Shown here in pieces: positions 1 to 9,178 of a DNA stretch of 64,000 nt. Below the pieces are notes generated by a model that ran no database searches, had not been told where the DNA came from, and was given only the letters and a program-made list of their open reading frames with translations. The stretch is from Bacillus fonticola (lineage in GTDB: Bacteria > Bacillota > Bacilli > Bacillales > JC228): NCBI RefSeq assembly GCF_012955605.1, contig NZ_CP052135.1, positions 899,501-963,500 on the forward strand. Reading direction: 5' to 3'. The stretch's first letter is position 1. Every line of letters starts with the position of its first letter. The translations under genes and the position numbers were made by a program.

Positions 1-1275
1 AAGACGTTTTACCCACGGAAAGACTTTCAAGTAGACAAATATAAATTGTATGGAAAACAAAAGCTTGCGCGCCTCATGAAGGAGGATTTCGTATATCTTC
101 CTTACCAGAAGCGAGTGATCAAGGTGAAGGGAATTTTGCAAGCCGACTTACGGAGAAAGCGTCCAGTCATGCGTAAGCAACTGAAGGATTTCTTTGAAAA
201 CAAAATTGAGCGCGGACTGTACGGAATCAAAAACGATGCGAAGCGAAAAGCCTACGTCTCTGAAGCGCTCGACCGTCAAGCGGAGCGAACAAAACAATTG
301 GAAGCTGCTTTGCGAACGGGCGTGAGTTCATACATGCAGCAATTTCCGAAAAAGAAGCTACTCACCTACTACAAAGAATTGTTCCACGATCCAGATGCAT
401 GGCAACAGTATGCTCAAGGAGTGGTCGACGAACAGACCGCGCAGAGGGTGTGTACATATACCGAACGCATGCTAAAAAAAGGACTGTACGAACAAGAAGA
501 CTTAGCTGCCCTCCTTTGGCTACAAACGGATATTTTCGGTGTCGACCGCGAGCTAAAAAGTAGAAATGTCGTCATTGATGAAGCGCAGGACTACAGTTAT
601 TTGCAGTTTGCCTCATTAAAAAGAGCGCTAGAAACCGATATGTTCACGGTCGTTGGGGATTTAGCACAAGGAATTCATTCTTATCGGGGGTTGACCGATT
701 GGCAGGTGCTCATCGAAAAATTATTTCCACGAGCGCAATATCGCGAATTACAAAAGAGCTACCGGACGACGATTGAAGTCATGAATGAAGCCAACCGACT
801 TTTGCCTCTTATGGTGGAGGAAACGCCAGCAGTGGAACCTGTTGTACGGCATGGCGATGTTCCCATCGTGATAACAGGAATGGATGAGTACAGCTTTGTA
901 CGTGAATTCGAGCAACAATATGCGAAAGATAAAGGAGACGGATTACTTACTTCCGCCATTATTGTGAAGACGATGCGCGACGCGAACCGATTGCGAAAGG
1001 CTTTTGAGCAACAGGCTGTGGATATTCAATTACTCGAGGAACAAGCAGCCTACGATACGACAAAGCCTGTGATCGTGCCGTCGTACTTGTCAAAGGGACT
1101 TGAGTTTGATGTCGTGACGGTTGTTTCTTTAGATGAGGTTTACAAGAAAGAGCAGCCACTTGACGTGAAGCTTTTGTACGTAGCGATGACGCGTCCGCTT
1201 CATCGGTTACGGATGTATGCGAAAGCGGAAGGTGCGTTTGCGGGAGATTTGTTTCAACACCTAGACCCGTTATAA
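1..1275 (+). CDS. helD: HelD-type UvrD/RecB-like helicase, C-terminal part
   Basis: The frame is open from the first base, so the gene starts outside the window; about 424 C-terminal residues are present. Superfamily 1 motifs appear in order: Walker B/motif II as IDEAQD (577-591), motif III as VGDLAQGIHSYRG, motif IV as QKSYRTT, motif V as SKGLEFD and motif VI as LYVAMTRP. The Walker A motif should lie upstream of the window. Spacing and content match HelD/YvgS, the Bacillus ATPase that binds RNA polymerase and helps recycle stalled complexes; that role is family knowledge. An ordinary UvrD/PcrA is less likely because the region before motif II is long and basic. The gene stands alone and is followed by a repeat element. 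Confidence 0.8.
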   Translation, partial: KTFYPRKDFQVDKYKLYGKQKLARLMKEDFVYLPYQKRVIKVKGILQADLRRKRPVMRKQLKDFFENKIERGLYGIKNDAKRKAYVSEALDRQAERTKQLEAALRTGVSSYMQQFPKKKLLTYYKELFHDPDAWQQYAQGVVDEQTAQRVCTYTERMLKKGLYEQEDLAALLWLQTDIFGVDRELKSRNVVIDEAQDYSYLQFASLKRALETDMFTVVGDLAQGIHSYRGLTDWQVLIEKLFPRAQYRELQKSYRTTIEVMNEANRLLPLMVEETPAVEPVVRHGDVPIVITGMDEYSFVREFEQQYAKDKGDGLLTSAIIVKTMRDANRLRKAFEQQAVDIQLLEEQAAYDTTKPVIVPSYLSKGLEFDVVTVVSLDEVYKKEQPLDVKLLYVAMTRPLHRLRMYAKAEGAFAGDLFQHLDPL

Positions 1276-1276
1276 A

Positions 1277-1795
1277 AAGGCTGTTTTTTAAAAGGTTGTG
1301 GCTTTATTTGAGAAGTTGTATTGCACAATAGCTATATGATGCGACGTACTGCTATGTTGATTTCCGCTGCAGGCGGACGCTTTCCGCGGGGCGGGCGGTG
1401 AGCCTCCTCATCGCTGCGCTCTTGCGGGGTGAAATGCGGAGGCGGTCCGTTTTTCTCCCTCGGAAAAATGTTCTTTGGCTTTAGAGGCGCTTTTTGCCTC
1501 AAAAGACGAAGGTTATTTTCAGACGGGAGCAGACCGCTGCAGCTAGACACGTCTCACCTGTCCCGCTGATCCCGCAGGACAAGGAGGAAAGGCTAAGGGC
1601 GCCACGTCCTGTGGCAACGCCTTTCTGACCCACGTCCTGTGGGCCTCCGCAGTGAGCGTACTTTGCGAACGAGGAGGCTCAGCGCGGAGCCCGCGGAAAG
1701 CGAAGTGTATTTCCGGAGCGGTATTCAAGCGCTATGAATGTGCATTACGTCGCATCATGGGATAACTGTGTAGTAAAAACAACAAAGAATACGAA
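1277..1795. repeat. MITE-like interspersed element, copy 1
   Basis: A noncoding, GC-rich block of about 500 bp. It carries an 11-bp perfect inverted pair, GATGCGACGTA at 1338-1348 and TACGTCGCATC at 1746-1756. Its outer left end (AAAGGCTGTTTT then GGTTGTGGCTTTATT) recurs, usually inverted, at 14690-14767, 44759-44800 and 51240-51290. The interior contains Bacillaceae-type GC-rich segments (GCTTTCCGCGGG, GAGGCTCA, CCACGTCCTGTGG). No intact ORF is present, and the open frames are composition artefacts. It is best read as a nonautonomous element derived from an insertion sequence. Confidence 0.7.
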
Positions 1796-1924
1796 AATCC
1801 TGTGGAAATAATTGGTAGGAGTCACTTGGTGGCTGCTGCTTTACTTTTGGGAGAGCCTTTTATTAGTAGCAAACTTCTCAAAATGGTAAAATAAAACTGA
1901 AAACTAAAGTGAAGGAGTGAGACT

Positions 1925-2746
1925 GTGAGACCTTCGAATATTTCATTACATAACGGAGTGCAAATACCGGAATTCGGACTTGGCGTGTTTAAGGTTGAAG
2001 AGGGCACGCAAATTGAGAAAACGATCGGAACGGCAATTGACCTTGGCTATCGACTAATCGACACGGCAACGTTTTATGAAAACGAAGAAGGTGTGGGAAG
2101 AGCGGTTCGAGAAGCTAGTGTGCCACGTGAAGAGTTATTTGTCACAACGAAAGTGTGGAATTCCGATCAAGGATACGATGAGACGCTTCGGGCTTTTGAA
2201 ACAAGTCAAAAGAAGCTCGGACTTGACGTTATTGACTTATATTTAATCCATTGGCCAGTCGTGGGAAAATACAAAGACACATGGAGAGCGTTGGAGCGCT
2301 TACATGACGAGGGTTCCGTTCGAGCAATTGGTGTGAGTAACTTCCAAACGCACCATCTAGAAGATTTAATGGCTCGTGCAAATGAAAAGCCGACGGTGAA
2401 CCAAGTTGAGTTGCATCCTTTATTATCACAGGAGCCGCTTCGCGAATTTTGCGCAGCTCAAGATATTAAAGTGGAAGCATGGTCGCCGATTTCGAGAGGA
2501 CGTTTTTTAGAAAATCCGACGCTCTTGCACCTGTCTGAAAAGTACGGGAAAACTCCTGCACAGCTTATTTTACGTTGGCACGTGCAACATGGAATTATTG
2601 CGATTCCAAAATCAGTAACGCCTGCGCGCTTGCAAGAAAACATCTCTATTTTTGATTTTGAACTTTCTGCGCAAGATGTAAAAACGATTGACCTTATGAA
2701 TGAAAACCAACGATTTGGTGCGGACCCAGACAATTTTGATTTTTAA
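1925..2746 (+). CDS. Aldo/keto reductase
   Basis: A 273-aa NADPH-dependent aldo/keto reductase, cytosolic, of the YvgN/YtbE type that reduces reactive carbonyls. The catalytic tetrad is visible: D46 and Y51 in LIDTATFYENEEG, K76 in VTTKVWN and H109 in YLIHWP. The C-terminal cofactor region (IAIPKSVTPARLQENISIFDF) is intact. The start is GTG at 1925, preceded by GAAGGAG at a normal distance. It is a single gene between a repeat element and a quinone reductase. The exact substrate cannot be deduced. Confidence 0.93.
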   Translation: MRPSNISLHNGVQIPEFGLGVFKVEEGTQIEKTIGTAIDLGYRLIDTATFYENEEGVGRAVREASVPREELFVTTKVWNSDQGYDETLRAFETSQKKLGLDVIDLYLIHWPVVGKYKDTWRALERLHDEGSVRAIGVSNFQTHHLEDLMARANEKPTVNQVELHPLLSQEPLREFCAAQDIKVEAWSPISRGRFLENPTLLHLSEKYGKTPAQLILRWHVQHGIIAIPKSVTPARLQENISIFDFELSAQDVKTIDLMNENQRFGADPDNFDF

Positions 2747-2794
2747 GTAGCTTCGGTAACCTTAATGCCTTTGAGGTTACTGAACGCTAATGTC

Positions 2795-2844
2795 TTGACT
2801 TCGAGATAAGCAAGGTGATACTATTGTCTCGAAGTTGAGATATT
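2795..2844 (+). promoter_or_regulatory. Promoter with MhqR-like inverted-repeat operator
   Basis: A sigma-A-like promoter can be read as TTGACT (2795-2800), an 18-nt spacer and TACTAT (2819-2824). Overlapping its downstream edge is an imperfect palindrome, TGTCTCGAAGTTGAGATA (2825-2842). A further half-site, CTTCGAGATA, overlaps the -35. These resemble the B. subtilis MhqR (MarR family) operator, whose arms are ATCTCGAA/TTCGAGAT. The downstream gene encodes a quinone reductase, which fits quinone-responsive control. The regulator itself is not in the window. Confidence 0.5.
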
Positions 2845-3035
2845 TGTCCGTGACGTAAAGGTTTGCCCTGAATGTGGGGGAACTCGCAACTATTTGTTCA
2901 ACAACGAAGAATTTGCGTGTCTTTCGGTCATACTAGGACAGTCTTAGGAGGCGAACGCTTTTGTCTCTAGCTACTCGTATTAAGTCATGGTTTGCATCAC
3001 AACAACCTGAACAACAGAAAGGTGAGGAAGAAAAC

Positions 3036-3647
3036 ATGTCAGTCAAATTAGCAATTGTGTATTACAGCCAAACAGGAACGAACTACCAAATGGCCAAGTG
3101 GGCAGAAGAAGCGGCAACAGAAGCAGGAGCGGAAGTGAAGTTACTTCGCGTAGAAGAACTTGCACCAGCAGCTGTTATTGAAGGACAACCAGCTTGGAAA
3201 CAACACTTAGAAGATACGAAAGACGTTCCAGTAGCGAAACCAGAAGATCTTGAGTGGGCAGATGCCATCATTTTCAGCTCCCCAACACGGTTCGGAAACG
3301 TCGCATCACAAATCAAGCAATTCATGGACACAACTGGTGGTCTATGGGCACAAGGCAAGCTAGCAAACAAAGTCGTGAGTGCGATGTCATCTGCTGCGAA
3401 CCCACACGGTGGCCAAGAACAAACGATTACAGCGATCTATACAACGATGATGCACTGGGGAGCGATCATTGCTGCACCAGGCTACACAGACGCATCCCTC
3501 TTCGCTGCCGGCGGTAACCCATACGGAACAAGCGTGACGATCGACCAAGAAGGAAAAATGGTTGAAGACGTTCAAGCAGCCGTTAAGCACCAAGCAAAAC
3601 GTACAGTACAAGTTGGTGGCTTTGTTAAAACAGGTTTTGGTCAATAA
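3036..3647 (+). CDS. WrbA-like NAD(P)H:quinone oxidoreductase (flavodoxin fold)
   Basis: A 203-aa flavodoxin-fold protein. The FMN-phosphate loop is [10 protein letters not shown] near the N-terminus, followed by the isoalloxazine-contacting segments [12 protein letters not shown] and GGQEQT, which are typical of type IV quinone reductases (WrbA/PnpB). It carries out two-electron reduction of quinones, avoiding semiquinone radicals. I chose ATG 3036 because the family starts there and AGGTGAGG lies just upstream. An in-frame TTG at 2961 also has a good ribosome binding site (TAGGAGG at 2945-2951) and would add 25 residues, so either is possible. An MhqR-like operator precedes it. Confidence 0.88.
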   Translation: MSVKLAIVYYSQTGTNYQMAKWAEEAATEAGAEVKLLRVEELAPAAVIEGQPAWKQHLEDTKDVPVAKPEDLEWADAIIFSSPTRFGNVASQIKQFMDTTGGLWAQGKLANKVVSAMSSAANPHGGQEQTITAIYTTMMHWGAIIAAPGYTDASLFAAGGNPYGTSVTIDQEGKMVEDVQAAVKHQAKRTVQVGGFVKTGFGQ

Positions 3648-3658
3648 TCCAGTTTGTG

Positions 3659-3693
3659 ACGCGTCCTCTTTTTAGTGAAGAGGGCGTTTTTTC
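3659..3693 (+). terminator. Rho-independent terminator of the quinone reductase gene
   Basis: Stem CGTCCTCTT / AAGAGGGCG with a short loop, followed by TTTTTT. Confidence 0.85.
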
Positions 3694-3708
3694 TGCGTAC
3701 GGGACATG

Positions 3709-4140
3709 CTAACCCAGGTTTAAGAGCGTTAATTCAGATTTAAGAGCGCTAGTCGCGGGATAAGAGCGCTAATCCAGGTTTAAGAGCGTTAGTCGCGGGA
3801 TAAGAGCGCTAATCCAGATTTAAGAGCGTTAGTCGCGGGATAAGAGCGTTAATTCAGATTTAAGAGCGTTAATCCAGAATTAAGAGCGTTAATTCAGATT
3901 TAAGAGCGCTAATCCAGGTTTAAGAGCGCTAATCCAGGTTTAAGAGCGTTAATCCAGAATTAAGAGCGCTAATCCAGGTTTAAGAGCGATAACCCAGGTT
4001 TAAGAGCGTTAATTCAGATTTAAGAGCGATAATCCAGGTTTAAGAGCGTTAATCCAGAATTAAGAGCGTTAATCCACGTTTAAGAGCGATAATCCAGATT
4101 TAAGAGCGCTAATCCAGAATTAAGAGCGTTAAGTCCTAGT
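3709..4140. repeat. 20-bp tandem array A (21 units)
   Basis: Twenty-one consecutive 20-bp units in perfect register from 3721 to 4140, plus a partial unit at 3709-3720, with no insertion or deletion. TAAGAGCG is invariant in every unit; the following base is C, T or A, and the second half varies (AATCCAGGTT, AATTCAGATT, AATCCAGAAT, AGTCGCGGGA). It lies between the quinone reductase terminator and yhcU. It shares its core with array B at 19.5 kb. It has no CRISPR repeat-spacer structure and no ORF. Confidence 0.95.
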
Positions 4141-4290
4141 TAATCCCGTAGACACGCAACATTCTTAGACTGGTACGTTCTGCCCCCCATAATTGCAACA
4201 ATTACCACCCTCAATTGAAGAAAATCTATGTTATTCTAGTGTCATGTTACGAGACCGTTACACATAAGTGACAAAAAGGGGTGATGAGAC

Positions 4291-4698
4291 GTGAAAGTAG
4301 CCATTGCTTCTACTGACGAGCAAGATGAACACATACAAAAATTGGTGGACGCTTTTTACACCACCATTTTTCCTCGTTTCTTTTCAGATGAACAAATTCA
4401 AGATTTTGAGAAGTGGAATGTTCTACATATTGCTCCGACAGACAGAGGATACATCGGAACATTAAAGGAGGCTTTTCAAATTATATCCATTTTACAAACG
4501 ATCATTTCTATCATTGAGATGAACGAACGTGGAGAGCTTGAGGCGAAATACGAGGACATGTTTGAGGAAAACGTAGAGAAGCTGCAACAGTTTGGAATTA
4601 GTTTTCCGTTTACGTTTGAGCAATTTCAAGAGCCAAGGTCCAATTATTATGACGAGATCAGCGTATACGGAAAAGCAGCGAATGAAGTACTTGCTTAG
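4291..4698 (+). CDS. yhcU: YhcU-like conserved protein (DUF5365 type)
   Basis: A 135-aa soluble, acidic protein of unknown function. The N-terminus (MKVAIASTDEQDEHIQKL) and the segments YFTxIFPxxFSDEQI and LQTIISIIE resemble my recollection of B. subtilis YhcU. The location upstream of yhcX agrees with that order. GTG/ATG choices are unambiguous because the reading frame begins with GTGAAAGTAG after AAAGGGGTGATG. A terminator follows immediately. No catalytic motif is recognisable. Confidence 0.65.
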   Translation: MKVAIASTDEQDEHIQKLVDAFYTTIFPRFFSDEQIQDFEKWNVLHIAPTDRGYIGTLKEAFQIISILQTIISIIEMNERGELEAKYEDMFEENVEKLQQFGISFPFTFEQFQEPRSNYYDEISVYGKAANEVLA

Positions 4699-4703
4699 TG
4701 TGT

Positions 4704-4731
4704 GAGCCTCCTATTGGGGGCTTTTTTTTTG
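4704..4731 (+). terminator. Terminator after yhcU
   Basis: Short hairpin AGCCTCC / GGGGGCT followed by nine T residues. Confidence 0.8.
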
Positions 4732-4932
4732 GTGGGAGTGTACTTTTTTAAAAACAGAACATCTCATCCCACGTCTTATAAATGCATGATTCTAGTGTTT
4801 ATTTTATAGGCTATTTTATAGAGAAAGGCCATTTTATAAGACTCGTATGTTTTTGCAAATAGTGGAATTTCCTATGAACTTCCCCATCTTTTTGATAAAA
4901 TATTAACAAAGTTTTGGATCAGGGGGAGTTTC

Positions 4933-6699
4933 ATGAAGTGCTACGGTTGTGGGCGTCCTGTTCATAAGGACGATAAGTTTTGCGGAACGTGCGGTAGAGT
5001 ACTACAATATGGGAACGAGATAAAGTCTTATCGGCTACCGTTTCAAAAAACGTGTCGCCAATGTGGGCATGCGTCTAGTTGGTCGGCGCTACATTGTGGG
5101 CAATGCGGCGAATTACTAGCGGGTGCAGGTGCAGGAGCGCAGCCGCTTCATAATCGATTCGATACAGAACCGTTCACACCGTTTGACAAAGGGGAGTATG
5201 TTGAAAAAGTCAATCGTCCAGAAGAATGGGACGAGACCGCCGCAACTAAAAAGCAGGAGCCAATACAGTCAAGCGGTACGATTTCTTCTGATTTGCTAGT
5301 AGATAAATTTGAAAACAAAGTAAATGCACTTGTGAAGGATACTGTCACGAAGATGAAAACAAAATCTTCACCTATTTCGTGGCTAGCATTGTTTTCAGGG
5401 TTAGCAGTTTCCGGATTGCTTTTATATGTCGTGGCGGTTTTTGTGTCAGCAGATGTGACAAATTATTTAGAAGTACTTTTTGTAAGCAATTATCAGTATT
5501 ATTCATTTTCAAGTGATCAAGGTGCTATGACCGACATGCTCTCTTTTAGGGATATAGACGTTTTCCTTACCTTGAACCAGCTTTCATTTACATCCGAGCT
5601 TCTGTCAACCATTGGGACGGAGCGTATGGAGATGTTGGAGAGGACGATATCGACGAACTTAGTGTCCTATTTACCTGTAGTTTCCGCTGTGTTGTTCCTT
5701 GGGGGGATCATGATCGCGCTTGTTGCAAAACAAATGAACAAGCAGGTGAACCTGGGTGCCATTATCATGTATGGAGCGTTGTATGGCATTTTGTTAGCTA
5801 TATTGAGTGTGCTTGGAAGTCAAAATGAAGTAGTGGAAGGATGGCGACGTGGTGCGGAAACAACAGTGTCGCTCTCTTACAATCCGTTTGAAGCGTTTGG
5901 AAATGGATTTTTGTTAGCGTTTTTATTTGGTTGGTTAGGAATAATGGTCGTGAAGAAGTGGGAATTTTTACGTGATCCTAAACGAATGTTCACCTCGCTC
6001 AGCCCGCTTCAGTCAAGTTTTCTGTTTGGCACGGGGGCTGCAGTTTTGTCCATTGTCCTCCTACTAGTCGTTTACTACAGTGTGGTCGACGTTCGTAACG
6101 AACAATTGCAAACATTTTTGGAAAGGTACTTAGGACAACAACAGTTCTCGTCAATATCCGAGGAGGAAGCGTCGACCTACGTAGGACGCTATGCATTGCT
6201 GTTCGTTGGGTTAGCACACTTTGCGATATTTTCGATGCAGTCTATTTTTGGTGGACCGACCTCCTACGCAAATTATTCACTATGGGGTATTGGGGAAAAC
6301 ACGAATCAGTCTGTAATGGATCAGACCGGTTTTCGCGAGTTGTTACTATTGGATTCAACGTGGGCACTTTTTATTCCGCTTGTCATGATCGTTACAATCG
6401 GGGCGCTTTGGTCAAAACGATTCGGCTTCCGGTGGATGTATTTGCTCGTGTTCTCTCTTGTATATTCGTTTGTCGTTACTTTCTTTGTGCAATTTGCTAC
6501 GACGACTATGAACATAAGAAGTGAATATGAAAACAACTACTTTGATAATATTGAAGCGATGACTGGGTTCATGAGTGTCCAATTATTTTTCACTACATTT
6601 TTAGTGGTAGTTGTGGCTGTCATGAGTGGTGGCCTCGTCATGAGCCGACTAAATCGAAATCGTTTGATCGAGCATGAAGAACACGTGGAACAAGTATGA
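4933..6699 (+). CDS. Double zinc-ribbon polytopic membrane protein
   Basis: A 588-aa protein of unknown function. The N-terminus holds two CxxC...CxxC zinc ribbons (CYGCGRPVHKDDKFCGTCGR, then CRQCGH...CGQCGE) within about 60 residues. A linker of roughly 80 residues follows, then a series of hydrophobic segments, about eight, spread from residue 150 to the C-terminus (for example SWLALFSGLAVSGLLLYVVAV and FFTTFLVVVVAVMSGGLVM). Zinc-ribbon plus membrane architectures are common in Firmicutes proteins of unknown role, such as YvlB-like and zf-ribbon-3 proteins. ATG 4933 follows a GGGGGAG ribosome binding site. It is monocistronic with its own terminator. Confidence 0.75.
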   Translation: MKCYGCGRPVHKDDKFCGTCGRVLQYGNEIKSYRLPFQKTCRQCGHASSWSALHCGQCGELLAGAGAGAQPLHNRFDTEPFTPFDKGEYVEKVNRPEEWDETAATKKQEPIQSSGTISSDLLVDKFENKVNALVKDTVTKMKTKSSPISWLALFSGLAVSGLLLYVVAVFVSADVTNYLEVLFVSNYQYYSFSSDQGAMTDMLSFRDIDVFLTLNQLSFTSELLSTIGTERMEMLERTISTNLVSYLPVVSAVLFLGGIMIALVAKQMNKQVNLGAIIMYGALYGILLAILSVLGSQNEVVEGWRRGAETTVSLSYNPFEAFGNGFLLAFLFGWLGIMVVKKWEFLRDPKRMFTSLSPLQSSFLFGTGAAVLSIVLLLVVYYSVVDVRNEQLQTFLERYLGQQQFSSISEEEASTYVGRYALLFVGLAHFAIFSMQSIFGGPTSYANYSLWGIGENTNQSVMDQTGFRELLLLDSTWALFIPLVMIVTIGALWSKRFGFRWMYLLVFSLVYSFVVTFFVQFATTTMNIRSEYENNYFDNIEAMTGFMSVQLFFTTFLVVVVAVMSGGLVMSRLNRNRLIEHEEHVEQV

Positions 6700-6708
6700 T
6701 GAAACGAA

Positions 6709-6746
6709 CGAGACTCTTTACTTTTCAAAGAGTCTCGTTTATTTTT
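6709..6746 (+). terminator. Terminator after the zinc-ribbon membrane protein gene
   Basis: A 10-bp perfect stem, CGAGACTCTT / AAGAGTCTCG, with a 9-nt loop and a T-rich tail. Confidence 0.9.
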
Positions 6747-6878
6747 GTGCGTTTTACAGAAGTGAGGTGAGCATACAAACGAGTGGTGTGGTGAACCTTG
6801 CGTTTTTGTGCAAAACACGCTACAACAAAGAGAGGCATTTTCGCTTTTTCGAGTGGTTGAGAGAAAGGAAGTGGCATC

Positions 6879-8429
6879 ATGAATGAATTGGATTTAAGTC
6901 AATTTGAAATAAAAATGATCGTCCGTATGCTAAAGCGTGAAGACATTGATGAGTTACTAGCTCTACAAGAAAAGTGCTTTCCGGGAATGGATCCGTGGAA
7001 GCGTGAGCACCTAGAAAGTCATCTCCGGATCTTTCCTGAAGGGCAGTTTGTTGCAGAACTTGATGGTGACATTATCGGTTCTTGCTCGAGCTTGAGAATT
7101 AATTTTGACGAGTACGATGACCGTCATACGTGGGACGATATTACTGATCGTGGTTATATTACTAATCATGATCCAGACGGATATAACCTATACGGAATTG
7201 AAGTCATGGTCGACCCACAATACCGTCGCATGAAGGTGGGGCATCGACTATACGAAGCACGTAAAGACTTAGCGCGCCGCTTAAATGTGAAGAGCATCAT
7301 TATTGGTGGGCGAATTCCGAATTATCATAAGCATGCAAACGAAATGTCTCCACGGGAATATGTGGAGGAAGTGCGCATGCATAAAATCTATGACCCAGTT
7401 CTTTCATTCCAATTGTTCAATGGATATTCGCTCATGAGAATTAACCCAAATTACTTGCCTGACGATGTAGCATCACGGAAATACGCTACGCTAATGGAAT
7501 GGAATAACATCGATTACCGTTCTGTTTCAAAGCGTTACTACAAAACGAGCAACCCTGTCCGCATTTGTGCGGTGCAATATATGATGAGGCAAATCGACTC
7601 ATTTGAGGAGTTTGCCAATCAAGTTGAGTACTTTGTTGATGTAGCATACGATGCAAATTCGGATTTTGTTGTGTTTCCAGAAATCTTTACAACGCAGCTC
7701 ATGAGCTTTTTAAATGAAAAGGTTCCTTCTCAAGCGATTCGCCGTTTGACAGAGTATACAGAGCAGTATATTGAGCTGTTCACTAGTTTGGCCGTCCGTT
7801 ACAATGTCAACATCGTAGGTGGATCTCATTTTGTGAAGGAAGACGACGAGGAGATTTACAACATTGCGTACTTATTCCGTCGCGATGGAACGATTGAAAA
7901 GCAATACAAACTGCACATCACACCTAATGAGCGGCGCTGGTGGGGCGTGAGTGAAGGCGATGGTATTCACGTTTTTGATACAGATTGCGGGAAAATCGCC
8001 ATCAGCGTTTGCTATGATATTGAGTTTCCCGAAGTTGCCCGAATTGCAACCGATATGGGAGCCAAAATTCTATTCGTTCCGTTCTGTACGGAAGATCGTC
8101 AAGGTTACTTACGAGTTCGCTACTGTGCGCAAGCCCGGGCCGTCGAAAATCAAATTTATACGGTGATCTCAGGCACAGTAGGAAACTTACCACAAACCGA
8201 AAATATGGACATTCAATACGCACAGTCTGCTATTTTTGCTCCGTCCGATTTTGAATTTGCACGTGATGGGATTGTCGGCGAAACGAACGCGAATATTGAA
8301 ATGGTACTGATCGGCGATGTGGATTTAGAAATCTTGCGAAGACAACGCCAAAATGGTACGGTACGACAGTTGAAAGATCGAAGACCAGACATATACAACG
8401 TAGACTATTTTCAGCAAGATGATGAATAA
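6879..8429 (+). CDS. yhcX: YhcX: GNAT acetyltransferase fused to nitrilase-superfamily hydrolase
   Basis: A 516-aa two-domain enzyme. Residues about 12-200 form a GNAT N-acetyltransferase with the acetyl-CoA loop VDPQYRRMKVGHRLYEA. Residues about 225-510 are a carbon-nitrogen hydrolase with the nitrilase triad E268 (VVFPEIF), K344 (KQYKLH) and C378 (ISVCYDIEFPE). This fusion and length match B. subtilis YhcX. Substrates are not known; an amidase acting on an acylated amine or acid is a reasonable guess. ATG 6879 has GAAAGGAAG upstream. It is followed by a bidirectional terminator. Confidence 0.92.
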   Translation: MNELDLSQFEIKMIVRMLKREDIDELLALQEKCFPGMDPWKREHLESHLRIFPEGQFVAELDGDIIGSCSSLRINFDEYDDRHTWDDITDRGYITNHDPDGYNLYGIEVMVDPQYRRMKVGHRLYEARKDLARRLNVKSIIIGGRIPNYHKHANEMSPREYVEEVRMHKIYDPVLSFQLFNGYSLMRINPNYLPDDVASRKYATLMEWNNIDYRSVSKRYYKTSNPVRICAVQYMMRQIDSFEEFANQVEYFVDVAYDANSDFVVFPEIFTTQLMSFLNEKVPSQAIRRLTEYTEQYIELFTSLAVRYNVNIVGGSHFVKEDDEEIYNIAYLFRRDGTIEKQYKLHITPNERRWWGVSEGDGIHVFDTDCGKIAISVCYDIEFPEVARIATDMGAKILFVPFCTEDRQGYLRVRYCAQARAVENQIYTVISGTVGNLPQTENMDIQYAQSAIFAPSDFEFARDGIVGETNANIEMVLIGDVDLEILRRQRQNGTVRQLKDRRPDIYNVDYFQQDDE

Positions 8430-8550
8430 CGGCGTATGTAGAAAGGTGACCTGCTCGTGAGGTGCACAACAGCAGGTGAAGAACGTGTACGATGAGCTCG
8501 TTCTGTATGTAAAGGCTTTTCAAAATGTACATCAAAATAGTTCAAATTAA

Positions 8551-8585
8551 AAGGGATGATCTTTTACAGATCATCCCTTTCCTCG
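8551..8585. terminator. Bidirectional terminator between yhcX and yhdB
   Basis: Perfect stem AAGGGATGAT / ATCATCCCTT with a 9-nt loop between two convergent genes; T-runs are weak on both sides. Confidence 0.7.
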
Positions 8586-8621
8586 TTCCAGCTCATCTTT
8601 ACCCTTTTTGTATGCTTTGTT

Positions 8622-8867
8622 TCATTGATACAACGGCTCAAGTGTGGCTTGATCCGAAATGTCGTGTGCGTGGTCAACATAGGTGAGAAAATCATACAGT
8701 TCGTGTTCAACGGTTCCATAATCGTGTGAGAAATGGTATGCGTGCAAAAAATGCTCAATTTTTTTTGATAAAAAGTCATCTTTTGTGCGTACCATGAGAA
8801 TAAGCAGGTTATCCCATTGAGAGCGATGCAAGTAGTATAAAGCACGATCGTAATCAATGGAATTCAT
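8622..8867 (-). CDS. yhdB: YhdB-like small protein
   Basis: An 81-aa soluble protein of unknown function. The segment YDRALYYLHRSQWDNLLILM followed by KKIEHFLHAYHF matches my recollection of the YhdB family, and yhdB is a neighbour of spoVR in B. subtilis. The longer open frame to 9014 is rejected. The start is ATG at 8867 because AGGAGGGCG lies directly upstream at 8874-8882, and the residues before it are not conserved-looking. It is transcribed divergently from spoVR. Confidence 0.75.
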   Translation of the reverse strand: MNSIDYDRALYYLHRSQWDNLLILMVRTKDDFLSKKIEHFLHAYHFSHDYGTVEHELYDFLTYVDHAHDISDQATLEPLYQ

Positions 8868-9178
8868 TTTTTTACGCCCTCCTTTCAATTTCGAGGTGGG
8901 GCTATTTCTATCGTGTCTCTTTCGTCCAAAAACTTGATGCCTAAAAGTTGGTGATGCCTGTATGATGCGATCGTTAGAATTTGGAGGAATACCCAGTGGC
9001 TTTTTGCAATTCATGTTTTTTCAGCTGGATAATTGTGGTGAGGATGAAAAGACGCACTTAGCTCAAACTACAAGTAAAACTTTTTCATGATGAACTCTTT
9101 TCATTCTTCTTCAGATCTTCCGTCTAGTCGGCAAATTCCCTTCATACATTGTGATAAGGAAGAAAAGGGGGCCGTACG
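8868..9178. other. Intergenic region, yhdB-spoVR (divergent promoters)
   Basis: A 311-bp region with no convincing gene. Near its right end is CATACATT (9143-9150), which matches the -10 consensus of sporulation sigma-E promoters and lies 28 nt before spoVR. The matching -35 is weak, so the promoter call is tentative. SpoVR is sigma-E dependent in B. subtilis. Confidence 0.4.

Noticed and set aside
1332..1728. Minus-strand ORFs in the repeat element
   Set aside because: Composition artefacts of the GC-rich repeat; the same frames are broken in the other copies.
8868..9014. N-terminal extension of yhdB to 9014
   Set aside because: ATG 8867 has a strong ribosome binding site and the extension is low-complexity and unlike a conserved domain.
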